From Pedobacter panaciterrae (GTDB lineage Bacteria > Bacteroidota > Bacteroidia > Sphingobacteriales > Sphingobacteriaceae), in assembly GCF_013204795.1 (NCBI RefSeq), contig NZ_JABMKW010000016.1:62001-126000 (forward strand): DNA of 64,000 nucleotides. Reading direction: 5' to 3'. Within the stretch, counting starts at the first letter, position 1; each line of letters begins with the position of its first letter. Under the pieces are notes generated by a model. That model was not told the DNA's origin, did no database searches, and saw only the letters and a list, made by a program, of their open reading frames with translations. The translations under genes were made by a program, and so were the position numbers. Below are positions 55,001-62,749 of the stretch, one piece after another.

Positions 55001-55631
55001 CAGCCACCAGGGGTTTCATGGCGATTACCACACTGGTTTGAGCAGTCAGCCTCAGCGTATCCGATTTATAGCCGATAAAGGTCGTAATCAGGGTTTCCTT
55101 ACCTGTTAGGTTAAGCAAGTTAAACGATCCGTCTGATGCCGTCCTTGCACTTTGATTCCTGCCCAGCACAACAACGCTTGCGCCAGGCATCGGTTCACCT
55201 TTTTCATTCATCACCAGGCCTCTTATATCAATCCTGAATAAAGCAGTGCTTATGCGGTCGATAAAGGAACTTTCCTTCTTCAGTACAACGACCATTTTAT
55301 TTTGAATTTCAAAACTCAATGGCTGGTCTTTGAAAATCAGCTCAAGTACTTCAGAAAGTTCCATATTCTTTACGCGAATATTTACAGGATCAGCGGTTTT
55401 CAATAGGTTGCCGTCTGCAACGAAATCGTAACCACTCTGCAATTTAAGTTGGGCAAAAATCCTTGCTAATGGTGCATTTTTCTCCGATAAGGAGATTTTC
55501 TGTGCAAAGCCTGCCGCGGCAACTTGCATAAGTGATGCTAACAATATCACGCTGGTTAATCGCATAATGAGCAAAATTTTAGGGTATACGCCTGATGGCA
55601 TACCGGGGTTTCTGGTATATTTTGTATACAT
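52044..55631 (-). CDS. SusC/RagA TonB-dependent transporter with STN domain
   Basis: 1195 residues. After a long signal region (MRLTSVILLASLMQVAAAGF) comes a secretin/TonB N-terminal (STN) domain at about 45-115 (APLARIFAQLKLQSGYDFVA), a carboxypeptidase-like repeat (GLVMNEKGEPMPGASVVVLG), the plug (ATGSFGIITAKEI, IWGIQAANGVIVITTKRG) and the barrel. The STN domain indicates signalling to the FecR/sigma pair encoded upstream. The partner SusD follows directly. Ligand unknown; the neighbouring peptidases suggest peptides rather than glycans. Confidence 0.95.
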   Translation of the reverse strand: MYTKYTRNPGMPSGVYPKILLIMRLTSVILLASLMQVAAAGFAQKISLSEKNAPLARIFAQLKLQSGYDFVADGNLLKTADPVNIRVKNMELSEVLELIFKDQPLSFEIQNKMVVVLKKESSFIDRISTALFRIDIRGLVMNEKGEPMPGASVVVLGRNQSARTASDGSFNLLNLTGKETLITTFIGYKSDTLRLTAQTSVVIAMKPLVAVLEDVSIVSTGYQDLNKDRATGSFGIITAKEIAQFPTVSILERLQGLVPGVNISTKTTAGNSRNGTINIRGISTIVGKYTQVSVEPLLVVDGFPSQISIANGALDLLNPDDIQQITFLKDAAAASIWGIQAANGVIVITTKRGRQNSAPSLNFTTTYSTGAKPRTDYGPMMSVADYIDLEKDMINKNYVDDVTQSSYISGNLTQAQAIIFRNKRGEISEAQMNGELAALAQYDNADQISKYLLQRQATKQYNLSLSGGGVNSSYYMSGNYYTDDRIYKSNKNKGYSFNVSTTSSLLKGCVAINTSLTYGNTTDKTNPAAALGMSMSPFGLRPYDLLVNPDGSTMYYDIFTIPSRARTLEGRGYLPFRYSALDELNYNNTMNTSNNLGLNVDVRTKITSWLNFSISGNIGRNFNERENYQEPDSYAARIMVNRATSVNSAGQLVYGLPIGGKLITNNGTTKSYNLRGQVNVNKNWNNKHDLNAVLGNEIREVFNRASGENRYGYNKEINAFTPVNPNGSYLDLTGNRPAIGATSSPVVERTTRALSYYSTASYTYDSKYTVSGSARFDDLNLLGVERRKRAIPLWSGGLSWNMKKESFLKDVDWLSALSGRFTFGFTGNAPQGYAPVTVIELQGTDDYSLLPTARIRTPAREDLAWEKTKMLNYGLDFSLFDNRISGTLEYYKKHTKDIFYDLPINGTYGFTRTLFNAATLDAEGIDIGFSFALAKSKQVTWNNAINLSYNTNIIHDERFKLPIANSIPQGEEAFYDGYPTDFLFTYKFAGLDAKGETLIEDPKEPGKLYNTWDFPFYDVKSYSGRTASPWFGAYSTNVTYKRFDLGFQFQYQLGGVFLRPSVAETGFYLSRAGDLAQRWRKPGDELTTNVPGITSDYSQGFNYGTSVERYSNSDLLVRSRSNVKLNQVRLSYAVPQRVVAKMGIKALSLSAVCRNLGMIWAKNKEKIDPDYLFNVSNTYQLAPTRSYSFQLNLSL

Positions 55632-55770
55632 TTAGTCTAGGTTTGGTCTGCAGCATACCCCTACTTTCCACGGGAAAGGTTACTGCGGGTTCGGTTGATC
55701 AGTTGATTTTTGGCCTAAAGCCAAACTTAATCCAGGTTCCGGTCTCCGGGATCTGGTCATTTTTTTGTAT

Positions 55771-56982
55771 TTATTTCTTCACGTAGACCCTCCTTCCTTC
55801 AACCTTAAAGTGAACTAATTTTGTAGCTTCCAAAGCCTGGAGTATCTGGCTTATATTTTTGGATCGGGAAACATTCCCAGAAAAAGTGCCTGTCGGAATG
55901 CTGCCTTCGTAAACTACCTCAATATTATACCATCGGGCAATGTCGCGCATAATCCTCTCTATAGTAATCTCAGTAAAAATAAAGTCGCCGGTTTTCCAAG
56001 CTGTATTTTCTTCCAGGTTTGCCTTGGAAATACTGATTGACTCTCCCCTGAGTAGGGATTGCTGTCCCGGACTCAGCACAATTTCGTCTTTATACCGAAT
56101 CTTTCCTTTGCTATTCCAGGCAGCTGCTTCGAAATCTACACGCACACTTCCTTCCTGTAGGGTCGTTATAACGTCGGGCTCATCTTTATACGCCTTAATA
56201 TTAAAGTGCGTTCCTAACACCGTTACATCCTGTCCATTTGTTTCCACGATAAAAGGCTTGGCTTCATCTTTTTGAATTTCAAAGTAAGCTTCTCCCGACA
56301 TCTTAACCTTTCGGCTTTTTAACCCAGTGAAAGAAGCCGGATATGTTAGTGAGGAGGCTGCGTTTAGCCAAACCAACGAGCCGTCGGGCAATCTGACCCG
56401 GTAGGTCTCTCCCCGGTCGGTAGAAAGCATATTCATTCCCCGCTGTTCTGTCAGACCATTGTCTACGGTTTCATAGGTTATTTCCCCATCTGCTGTTTTA
56501 GAGATGCGTACCCCAGATTCAGATGCAAGCGCTCCGTTAAGGGCTGCGGACAACACGATTTTTCGCCCACTCGCCAACGTCAGCGTTGCTTTGTTGATTC
56601 CTGGGGCAATATCCTGCGCTGCAGCAATGGGATTCGTGCGGTTATCATCGTTAAAAAAACCGCTCCTTAGCAATAATGAAAAGGCGATGATTGCGGCAAT
56701 TGCCGCAACGCCAGCCAGGCGCGGCCATAGCCTGCTCACTTTTTTGAGCTCCTGGGGCTGGCTGGTCACCTCTTCGAAAATTTGAAGTGCCCGGAATTCG
56801 CTGATATCCTTTTCGTAGCTTTCACTCAGCTGATAATCCGTTTCCAGCAAGCCGAACAGTCGCTGCTCCGCGCCGGGTGTATTCAGAAAAGTATTGAACG
56901 CTTCCAATTCAGTAGCAGTAGCTGTCTTTGCAGAGAACTTCGAATATAAATCGACGACCCTTTTGTCTTCCCAGTTGACCAT
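55771..56982 (-). CDS. FecR family anti-sigma factor
   Basis: 403 residues. An N-terminal cytosolic part precedes one membrane helix near residue 90-105 (LAGVAAIAAIIAFSLLLRSG). The periplasmic FecR domain has ASGRKIVLSAALNG, RVRLPDGSLVWLNAASSLTYP and GEAYFEIQKDEAKPFIVETN, and a C-terminal DUF4974-like part (ITIERIMRDIARWYNIEVVY) ends ALEATKLVHFKVEG. It relays the ligand-loaded state of SusC to the sigma factor encoded upstream. Confidence 0.95.
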   Translation of the reverse strand: MVNWEDKRVVDLYSKFSAKTATATELEAFNTFLNTPGAEQRLFGLLETDYQLSESYEKDISEFRALQIFEEVTSQPQELKKVSRLWPRLAGVAAIAAIIAFSLLLRSGFFNDDNRTNPIAAAQDIAPGINKATLTLASGRKIVLSAALNGALASESGVRISKTADGEITYETVDNGLTEQRGMNMLSTDRGETYRVRLPDGSLVWLNAASSLTYPASFTGLKSRKVKMSGEAYFEIQKDEAKPFIVETNGQDVTVLGTHFNIKAYKDEPDVITTLQEGSVRVDFEAAAWNSKGKIRYKDEIVLSPGQQSLLRGESISISKANLEENTAWKTGDFIFTEITIERIMRDIARWYNIEVVYEGSIPTGTFSGNVSRSKNISQILQALEATKLVHFKVEGRRVYVKK

Positions 56983-57061
56983 ATTGTATTGTCTAAGGAT
57001 TATCCCCTTTTTAATAATAATCCCGGAGAAATGCTTTAGGGGGTATGGAGAAGGAAAAAAA

Positions 57062-57652
57062 TTAAAGTAGTTTAAAAAGAATCAGCATAGCGGTCACGTC
57101 GGTGTGTGTTTTCAGGTATGCCCGGAGAAAGCGAAGAGCCAACTTCATGTAACTTCTGACCGTCTCGACACTTAAATTCATCTTTTGAGCAGCTTCCTCA
57201 TACTTCAGTCCTTCAATGTGGCAGAGTTCATAGACCAGTTTCTGCTGAGGGGGCAATAGTGCAATGCCATCTGAGAGTAGTTTCCTGGTATCGGCCAGCA
57301 AAATTTCTTCCTCTGTTCCATTATCCTGCTCAGTCCACCCTCTTCCAAGTTCCGCGTCTGTTTTGGCTTCAAGCACTTTTCTCCTTAGCAACTGAAAGCT
57401 GCGGTTGCGTGTAAGTGTGGTTAAATAAGCCGCCAAGTTACTGTGTTCGGTAAGCCTGCCTGCGGTTTGCCAAAGTTTGAGCATGACCTCCTGCAGGACT
57501 TCTTCTGCAAGCAAATCGGACTTCAGCAAATACAAGGCCCTAGAATAAACCAGGATACGGTAATGATCATAAAGCATTTTAAAAGCATACTCGTTTCCCT
57601 TTGCAACTTTAAGCAGCAATTCACTTTCCTCAGTAAGGGGCTTAACTAACAT
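57062..57652 (-). CDS. ECF RNA polymerase sigma factor, FecI type
   Basis: About 196 residues from MLVKPLTEESELL (an ATG six codons earlier is possible). Sigma-2 region (FKMLYDHYRILVYSRALYLL, EVLQEVMLKLWQT), and sigma-4 (LLPPQQKLVYELCHIEGLKY, AAQKMNLSVETVRSYMKLAL) are standard. With the FecR gene 79 bases downstream it forms the usual Bacteroidota regulator pair that switches on the adjacent SusC/SusD operon. The whole run to the M16 genes is probably its regulon. Confidence 0.93.
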   Translation of the reverse strand: MLVKPLTEESELLLKVAKGNEYAFKMLYDHYRILVYSRALYLLKSDLLAEEVLQEVMLKLWQTAGRLTEHSNLAAYLTTLTRNRSFQLLRRKVLEAKTDAELGRGWTEQDNGTEEEILLADTRKLLSDGIALLPPQQKLVYELCHIEGLKYEEAAQKMNLSVETVRSYMKLALRFLRAYLKTHTDVTAMLILFKLL

Positions 57653-57815
57653 AACATGCTTAAATATCAAATATACGTGTTTAATTAAAATAACGGGTAG
57701 TGTGACCCGCCGCCGTAGTCCATATCGGTATCATAAAAAGTAGAACAGAAGAAATATTTTGTCAGGATGTAACGCAGCCCTGTCATGTATCCTTTATCTG
57801 TGTTCCTCATCAAGT

Positions 57816-57999
57816 TTAACAAGCCTGCTTGTCAATGACATAGCTTTCCTCATTGCGCTTAACCTCAGGCTGAATTGAGCAGGCAAATTCAAGGGGGGCT
57901 GGCTTTTGTTTGTGCAGTTACCGTGCGTTCCTCGTGTTCTACGTTGGTGAGGCCATAAATACTTCTCAACACTATACATACTAATATCAATTTTTTCAT
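57816..57999 (-). pseudogene. Frameshifted small secreted protein gene (C6 run)
   Basis: The frame from ATG 57999 opens MKKLILVCIVLRSIYGLTNV and stops after 36 residues at 57889-57891. Just before that stop lies a run of six C (57893-57898 on the plus strand as G). With one C removed, the frame continues LEFACSIQPEVKRNEESYVI and DKQAC to a stop at 57816-57818, a 60-residue secreted protein with two C-terminal Cys. It starts three bases after the haem-binding gene stop, in the same operon. Decay, programmed slippage or a sequencing error are all possible. Confidence 0.6.
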
Positions 58000-58002
58000 G
58001 GG

Positions 58003-58455
58003 CTATTTGTTTGGTGAGCGGCTGATCATTTTTGCTGTCCATTGCAGGATCAACTGCCTATCCTTGGCAGAGAGTAACGCATTTCGGTGGATTAGGGTAT
58101 AGGATGGCAATGGCATAGTGGGGTCCTTAATACTGCTGGCAATTGATTTCAACTTACTTCGCTGTCTGCGCGCGGAATAACTCCCGAACTGGTTAAAATT
58201 AAGCTCAGACTTCCCTTTTCTAATGTGAGAAGACACCCACCAGGCTGCAGGTTGTGAAAATGAGTACCATGGATATCTGGTATTGTCACTATGGCAGTCG
58301 TAACACGACTCGCGCAGTATACCCTGCACGGATTCGGGTACAGGGTAAATACGGCTAATGTCTAGTATTGCAGCCTGACCGGATTGATTACGGTCAGGCT
58401 GGATGAACTGAATGACTGCCAGCACAAATAGCATTATAAGCAGTATGTTTTTCAT
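58003..58455 (-). CDS. Haem-binding domain protein
   Basis: 150 residues with an N-terminal signal/anchor (NILLIMLFVLAVIQFIQP). The CYDCHSDNTRYPWYSF motif is a c-type haem site CxxCH, and the following PAAWWVSSHIRKGKSELNF and DPTMPLPSYTLIH blocks match the Haem_bd family (PF14376). Met of DPTMP may be the distal ligand. Such proteins occur beside DUF3347 and metal-resistance genes in Bacteroidota. Ten bases after the DUF3347 gene. Confidence 0.9.
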   Translation of the reverse strand: MKNILLIMLFVLAVIQFIQPDRNQSGQAAILDISRIYPVPESVQGILRESCYDCHSDNTRYPWYSFSQPAAWWVSSHIRKGKSELNFNQFGSYSARRQRSKLKSIASSIKDPTMPLPSYTLIHRNALLSAKDRQLILQWTAKMISRSPNK

Positions 58456-58465
58456 TATAAAGAGA

Positions 58466-59038
58466 CTAATTGAATTCCTCTATCATACGACCACAATCTG
58501 GCATAGCCTTGCCTAAATACGGATTGTGTATGTCCTTTGTTTCGCTGATCCAGTTTCCGCCTTTTCCTTGATTATACATTGGACAATGGTCAAAATACAG
58601 CTTTCGGCCTGGAGTACTTTCTATTTTTACCAATTCGTAAATATCCTGGCTCAGAGTTTCAAAATGTTCCCGCTGATGGTTGATGTTTCCCTCACTGGCA
58701 CTGATATGCTCGGCATGTTCTTTAGCGTCGTCAGCAATATCACTGAATGCCTTGGACTGTTCAGCATTCAAAGCATTTTTATCAATTATTGTGATTGCCA
58801 GCACCAGACTTTTACCGGCCTCGGCTGCTTCGTTATCGTTATCTTTTGTCAAAGCATTTTTTAGTTGTAGATAAGCGTTGATTAATGCCTCAGTGGGCGC
58901 CTTGCCTATTGGTTTCGCAACGACTACTGAGGTTAGCGCACTATCAGATGCCTTAGCGGCCGAGGTTGTTTTTTTACCGCTGGTGCAGGCAGCAAGCCAT
59001 AGGATGGATGCTGCCATGCTGAATATGATTTTTTTCAT
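58466..59038 (-). CDS. DUF3347 family lipoprotein, second copy
   Basis: About 190 residues from MKKIIFSMAASIL (M at 59038), with lipobox WLAACTS. The domain has LINAYLQLKNALTKDNDNEA, then LYFDHCPMYNQGKGGNWISE and NPYLGKAMPDCG, the same conserved end as the protein at 13884-14450 (there VDYCPMA and PYFGENMLACG). It lacks the N-terminal His-rich stretch of the first copy. It probably binds copper or silver in the periplasm, here together with the haem-binding and His-rich proteins. Confidence 0.9.
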   Translation of the reverse strand: MKKIIFSMAASILWLAACTSGKKTTSAAKASDSALTSVVVAKPIGKAPTEALINAYLQLKNALTKDNDNEAAEAGKSLVLAITIIDKNALNAEQSKAFSDIADDAKEHAEHISASEGNINHQREHFETLSQDIYELVKIESTPGRKLYFDHCPMYNQGKGGNWISETKDIHNPYLGKAMPDCGRMIEEFN

Positions 59039-59167
59039 TTTGATTTTATTGAAGTTGAACTGGTAAAGCCCCGGATACAACAGGGGGCATATTATGTAAT
59101 TAGTTAATTGTTTTTACACTTTACCGCAATTTAGCATGGGGTCACTCTAATAAGGCCTTTTACGGGT

Positions 59168-59357
59168 CTAGAACAGCATTTTGATCACTACCAGTATGGT
59201 CTTTGACTCCTCGGTTGCTTTCGTTGCTGTTAATGCACCATTAACCTGTAACAAAATGATTATATCCTGATGCATTTTCTCTAGCTCGCACACGCTGGGC
59301 AAATACAGTTTGCGCAAAAGCGGTTGCGATTAAGCAAACAAAAAAATATCTATTCAT
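59168..59357 (-). pseudogene. Frameshifted small secreted protein gene
   Basis: ATG 59357 opens MNRYFFVCLIATAFAQTVFA, a clear signal peptide, but this frame soon turns non-coding and stops at 59239-59241. One base off, the frame VCELEKMHQDIIILLQVNGA continues LTATKATEESKTILVVIKMLF to a TAG at 59168-59170. A single-base change after the signal peptide would restore about 62 codons. No family recognised. It fills most of the 343-base gap between the DUF3347 gene and the His-rich gene. Confidence 0.5.
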
Positions 59358-59423
59358 TTTTTCAAGTTAATAATGACCCATCCGGGCAGGCATTTTGCCC
59401 TCCAGTGGATATTAAACTTTAAA

Positions 59424-59915
59424 TCAAATCTGAAAACTTTGTATGGCAATCCGTACATCACTGATCGGAGACCGGCAATGCTGCGCGAAATAAGCATTTG
59501 GTACATTTGAGGGCAAACGAACCGAAAGAAATTGCCGATGAATAATACCTGGCAATAATATAAATAGTGTAGAAAGTTGGCTTAGATTATCAGTACGTTG
59601 CGCCAATTTACTACTTGCAGTCAACTTGGCTACTGCATCCTTGCAACAATTTTCCTTTTTACCGTCTTGTTCCTTATGATGATCTTTATCCTGATGGGAA
59701 CCTAAATCTACATGCTGATGCTGAATACCCGCTCCGTGTTCATGCCCATGATTGGTTAAGGTTCCATTATGGTTTGCCTGAATTTCAGGTGTTTGCTGGG
59801 ATGCATTGAAGCCCATATCAATCCCAATTGCACATGCAAAGCCTGTCACCGTATTTAATAAAAACACGATAAGCAGCATTATAGCTTTAATTGGCACTAA
59901 TTTGCTCTTTGTCAT
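59424..59915 (-). CDS. His-rich exported metal-locus protein
   Basis: 163 residues from MTKSKLVPIKAIMLLIVF (ATG 59915), with a hydrophobic signal segment. Residues about 50-85 are strongly His-rich (NHGHEHGAGIQHQHVDLGSH and DHHKE) and are followed by a KKENCCKD pair, so metal binding is likely. The C-terminus SDVRIAIQSFQI recurs in small proteins beside metal-efflux genes of this phylum. It heads the small minus-strand locus with DUF3347 and the haem-binding protein. Function otherwise unknown. Confidence 0.78.
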   Translation of the reverse strand: MTKSKLVPIKAIMLLIVFLLNTVTGFACAIGIDMGFNASQQTPEIQANHNGTLTNHGHEHGAGIQHQHVDLGSHQDKDHHKEQDGKKENCCKDAVAKLTASSKLAQRTDNLSQLSTLFILLPGIIHRQFLSVRLPSNVPNAYFAQHCRSPISDVRIAIQSFQI

Positions 59916-60006
59916 CGATAGGCAAAAGTAATCTAATTCTAATATTACACAAAAAAATAGCAAATTTATCAGTCAAAAACCCCGTATTACAGATGTTTAT
60001 TGCCAT

Positions 60007-60042
60007 AAAAAAAAGGAAACTACTCATTAGAGTTGTTTCCTT
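60007..60042 (-). terminator. Rho-independent terminator on the minus strand
   Basis: AAGGAAAC and GTTTCCTT (60013-60042), with an inner ACTC/GAGT pairing, form the stem. On the minus strand a run of eight T follows. It would stop transcripts coming from the SDR gene side. Confidence 0.8.
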
Positions 60043-60050
60043 AAGTACGA

Positions 60051-60138
60051 TCAGCAAGAATACTTTGAACATCTAAATCGCTTTCTATTACTTATAAACC
60101 CTATAATTGAGGATTTGCAGCGGAAAAATTTCATTTAA
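60051..60138 (+). repeat. Direct repeat copy 2, C-terminal gene relic
   Basis: Matches 39881-39950 at 56 of 70 positions without gaps. In frame it reads QQEYFEHLNRFLLLI then NPIIEDLQRKNFI and stops at 60136-60138. Same orientation as copy 1, 20.17 kb away. Confidence 0.75.
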
Positions 60139-60149
60139 AATTCTAGGCG

Positions 60150-60184
60150 TTGTCAAGGTAATCTTTGAAAGGATACCTTGACAA
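60150..60184. repeat. Inverted repeat after the SDR gene
   Basis: TTGTCAAGGTA and its exact complement (11-bp stem, 13-base loop). No clear T-run follows on either side. It lies about 130 bases beyond the SDR stop, next to the direct repeat. Confidence 0.5.
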
Positions 60185-60313
60185 GACTACTTTAGAACAA
60201 AAAAGTTGGCAAATATGAGAGATTGTAGTTTTGGTTTATATTGAAGTTTATATAACCTCAAGTTTCACATTATAAAACTAATACTTTATTTGAATTAACT
60301 ATTGAAAACAAGA

Positions 60314-61105
60314 TCAAAGTGTCTTCAAAACACCGCCATCAGCCCTCAGGCTTGCTCCGTTTGTAGCTAACGACAAAGGACTGGAAAGATAGGTAGCCAG
60401 GTTTGCAATTTCTGCCGGTTCAATAAAGCGTGACAATAGCGAATGGGGATTCGTTTGTTGCATGATACCAACTTTTAACTGCTCCACACTCATATTTTGT
60501 ATACCTGCAATATGTTCAACGGTTTTAGCTACGCCATCAGAATAAGTCGGCCCGCCTAAAATAGTATTTACCGTAACCTCTGTACCTTTGGTTAATTTCG
60601 ATAAGCCATTGCCTACCGCCATCATTGCGGCTTTGGTCATTCCGTAGTGTATCATATTATCCGGAACATTAACACCCGACTCACTGCTGATAAAAATGAT
60701 CCTTCCCCTGTTCTTGCTGAGCATCTTAGGCAATAAGGCCCTTGATAATCTTACGCTGCTCATGACATTGACCTCAAACATGTGATACCAATCGTCATCG
60801 CTAGTTTTCGCAAAATCTTTCAGATCAAAAATCCCGACATTGTTAATCAGAATATCGATATCACTTAATTGACTTAACAGGGCTTCTACCTGTGCTTTAA
60901 CAGAGAAATCAGCTACAATCCCAGATACAATTGCATTTGGAAATTGTTTTTGTAACGCCGCAACTGCAGCATTTATTTTTGCTTCTTCACGACCGTTTAT
61001 AATGACCTCAGCCTCTTCAGCTAGTAATTGTTGGGCAATAGCAAATCCAATTCCCTGTGTCGCGCCACTGATAAACGCTCTTTTTCCTTCTAGTTTTAAA
61101 TCCAT
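60314..61105 (-). CDS. SDR family oxidoreductase
   Basis: 263 residues. AFISGATQGIGFAIAQQL (cofactor loop), NNVGIFDL, IIFISSESGV (Ser) and YGMTKAAMMAV (Tyr, Lys) are complete. The end, ATNGASLRADGGVLKT, is a variant of the usual GGxxxDGG. NGRE after strand 2 suggests NADP. It follows the TetR gene by 46 bases on the same strand and is its likely target. Substrate unknown. Confidence 0.93.
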   Translation of the reverse strand: MDLKLEGKRAFISGATQGIGFAIAQQLLAEEAEVIINGREEAKINAAVAALQKQFPNAIVSGIVADFSVKAQVEALLSQLSDIDILINNVGIFDLKDFAKTSDDDWYHMFEVNVMSSVRLSRALLPKMLSKNRGRIIFISSESGVNVPDNMIHYGMTKAAMMAVGNGLSKLTKGTEVTVNTILGGPTYSDGVAKTVEHIAGIQNMSVEQLKVGIMQQTNPHSLLSRFIEPAEIANLATYLSSPLSLATNGASLRADGGVLKTL

Positions 61106-61151
61106 CTATTTTTATTTTTGTATCGTTCAATACATAATTATTCAAAAAAAA

Positions 61152-61733
61152 TTAAGCTAAAATATCCAGCTGCATTTCTACCTGCGCTGCGAGTACTTTT
61201 TCATCAGGATAAATCCTTCTGAGGGTATTAAGGCCACACCAGAAAGTGATTAGGTATCTACCCAAAACTTGCGATGATAATGGGTTTTGCAGGTGACCGA
61301 ATTCCCTTTCTCTTTCAATTGCGCTCACAAACATCTGCTCCACATCTTTTAGTATTCGAATGGCATCTGCCTCCAGCTCATCATCAATAAAAGTCATTTC
61401 TACAACTGTGTTTGCTATGATACAGCCTTTAAAATGATCTGTTTGCTTTGCTTTGGCTATACTCCTGAAAAAGTCTTTTATTAACATCAACGGAAACTCA
61501 CTTCCTTCCAGTATTTTTCTGAAATCATTAAATGCTTCCCTCCGCTGTTGAATTGCGGCGCTGAAAACTTCCTTCTTTCCTCCTTTAAAGCTGTTGTAAA
61601 AACTACCGGAACCTACTCCGGTAGCAGTCAACAAATCGTTTAGCGAGGTTGCCGTATATCCTTTTTTCCAGAAAATTTGTTGCGCTTTGCTCACCAACTC
61701 GGCATTCTCAAATAATGTAGGTCTTCCTTTCAT
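61152..61733 (-). CDS. TetR/AcrR family transcription regulator
   Basis: About 193 residues from MKGRPTLFENAELVSKAQQI; in-frame ATGs at 61745 and 61784 are alternatives. The helix-turn-helix is FWKKGYTATSLNDLLTATGV, then GSGSFYNSFKGGKKEVF, the TetR recognition segment. The C-terminal domain (CIIANTVVEMTFIDDELE) resembles the TetR_C_LmrA_YxaF type. Precedes the SDR gene, which is the probable regulated gene. Confidence 0.92.
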   Translation of the reverse strand: MKGRPTLFENAELVSKAQQIFWKKGYTATSLNDLLTATGVGSGSFYNSFKGGKKEVFSAAIQQRREAFNDFRKILEGSEFPLMLIKDFFRSIAKAKQTDHFKGCIIANTVVEMTFIDDELEADAIRILKDVEQMFVSAIEREREFGHLQNPLSSQVLGRYLITFWCGLNTLRRIYPDEKVLAAQVEMQLDILA

Positions 61734-61810
61734 TGATATAATCATTTTTGTATTGATTGATACAAAAATAGAAAATCCAACCAATTATTCAAAAACATGA
61801 GTAAGAATAA

Positions 61811-62731
61811 TTAATTAAATGACTGGCGATACTGTAAAGGGGTTTGCATGGTTTTTTTCTTAAATAACTTATTAAAAGACTGAGGATACTCAAATCCAAA
61901 GCGGTAAGCAATTTCGCTAACATTAAGGCTTGTTGTAGAAAGTAACACTTTTGCTGCCTCGATGATATGATTGTGGATATACTGCAGGGTGCTTTGTCCG
62001 GTGAGGCTACGCAACATATCACTTAAGTAATTGGCAGAAAGATTAAGTTCTTCGGCAAGTATTTTGACACTGGGAAGCGTAGGTACAGCCTTTTTATCAT
62101 TTTCAAAATAGCCAGTAAGGATTTCTTCTAACTTTGTTAAAAGATCGTGATGTACAGCCTTTCTGGTAATGAACTGCCTGTTGTAAAAGCGATTTGAGTA
62201 ACTAAGTAGTAACTCTACATGCGAAACCATCACATCCTGACTATATTGATCGATATTGTTTTTTAGCTCCTGCTGCATTTGTTTCAGGAGGGAGAAAATA
62301 ATTTCTTCTTCTTTTACCGATAAATGGAGTGCCTCTGCAACCGAATAGGAGAAAAAACCGTAATCTTTAATACGCTTTGCTAAGTGATAATTCTGGATGA
62401 GCACTGGCTTAAATACCAGCATGTAGCCATTAACCGGTTTTCCGTCTGTTTCTCGTACCGAGAACACCTGTCCTGGTTTAGTGAATGTCATGATCCCCTC
62501 TTCAAAATCGTAATCCTGTTGCCCGTAACGGAATTTACCGTTTGTACCAGTTTTTATGGCTATGCAGTAGAAATCATTCGTAAAATGCTTCCATACATCA
62601 CTGTGTTTGTAGCTCAGCAGTGCAAAATCAATCACACTTACCAAAGGATGATCAGGCTTTGAAAGTGCAAATAAACGATGCAGTTCAGAAATCGAACTGA
62701 TCTGGTAAGGTGATTGATCTGTCTTCTTCAT
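61811..62731 (-). CDS. AraC family transcription regulator
   Basis: 306 residues from ATG 62731; the longer frame begins with TTG right after the SDR stop. An N-terminal cupin-like sensor (YGQQDYDFEEGIMTFTKPGQ) is followed by two helix-turn-helix units (VKILAEELNLSANYLSDMLR and NVSEIAYRFGFEYPQSFNKL). The ATG is 18 bases after the SDR stop, so both genes are probably on one transcript, and the regulator may control the SDR gene. Confidence 0.92.
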   Translation of the reverse strand: MKKTDQSPYQISSISELHRLFALSKPDHPLVSVIDFALLSYKHSDVWKHFTNDFYCIAIKTGTNGKFRYGQQDYDFEEGIMTFTKPGQVFSVRETDGKPVNGYMLVFKPVLIQNYHLAKRIKDYGFFSYSVAEALHLSVKEEEIIFSLLKQMQQELKNNIDQYSQDVMVSHVELLLSYSNRFYNRQFITRKAVHHDLLTKLEEILTGYFENDKKAVPTLPSVKILAEELNLSANYLSDMLRSLTGQSTLQYIHNHIIEAAKVLLSTTSLNVSEIAYRFGFEYPQSFNKLFKKKTMQTPLQYRQSFN

Positions 62732-62749
62732 TTCCTCAAATTTAACCAA

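Noticed and set aside
57794..58042. 82-codon minus-strand frame
   Set aside because: It overlaps the frameshifted secreted gene in another phase and the end of the haem-binding gene; no signal or family pattern.
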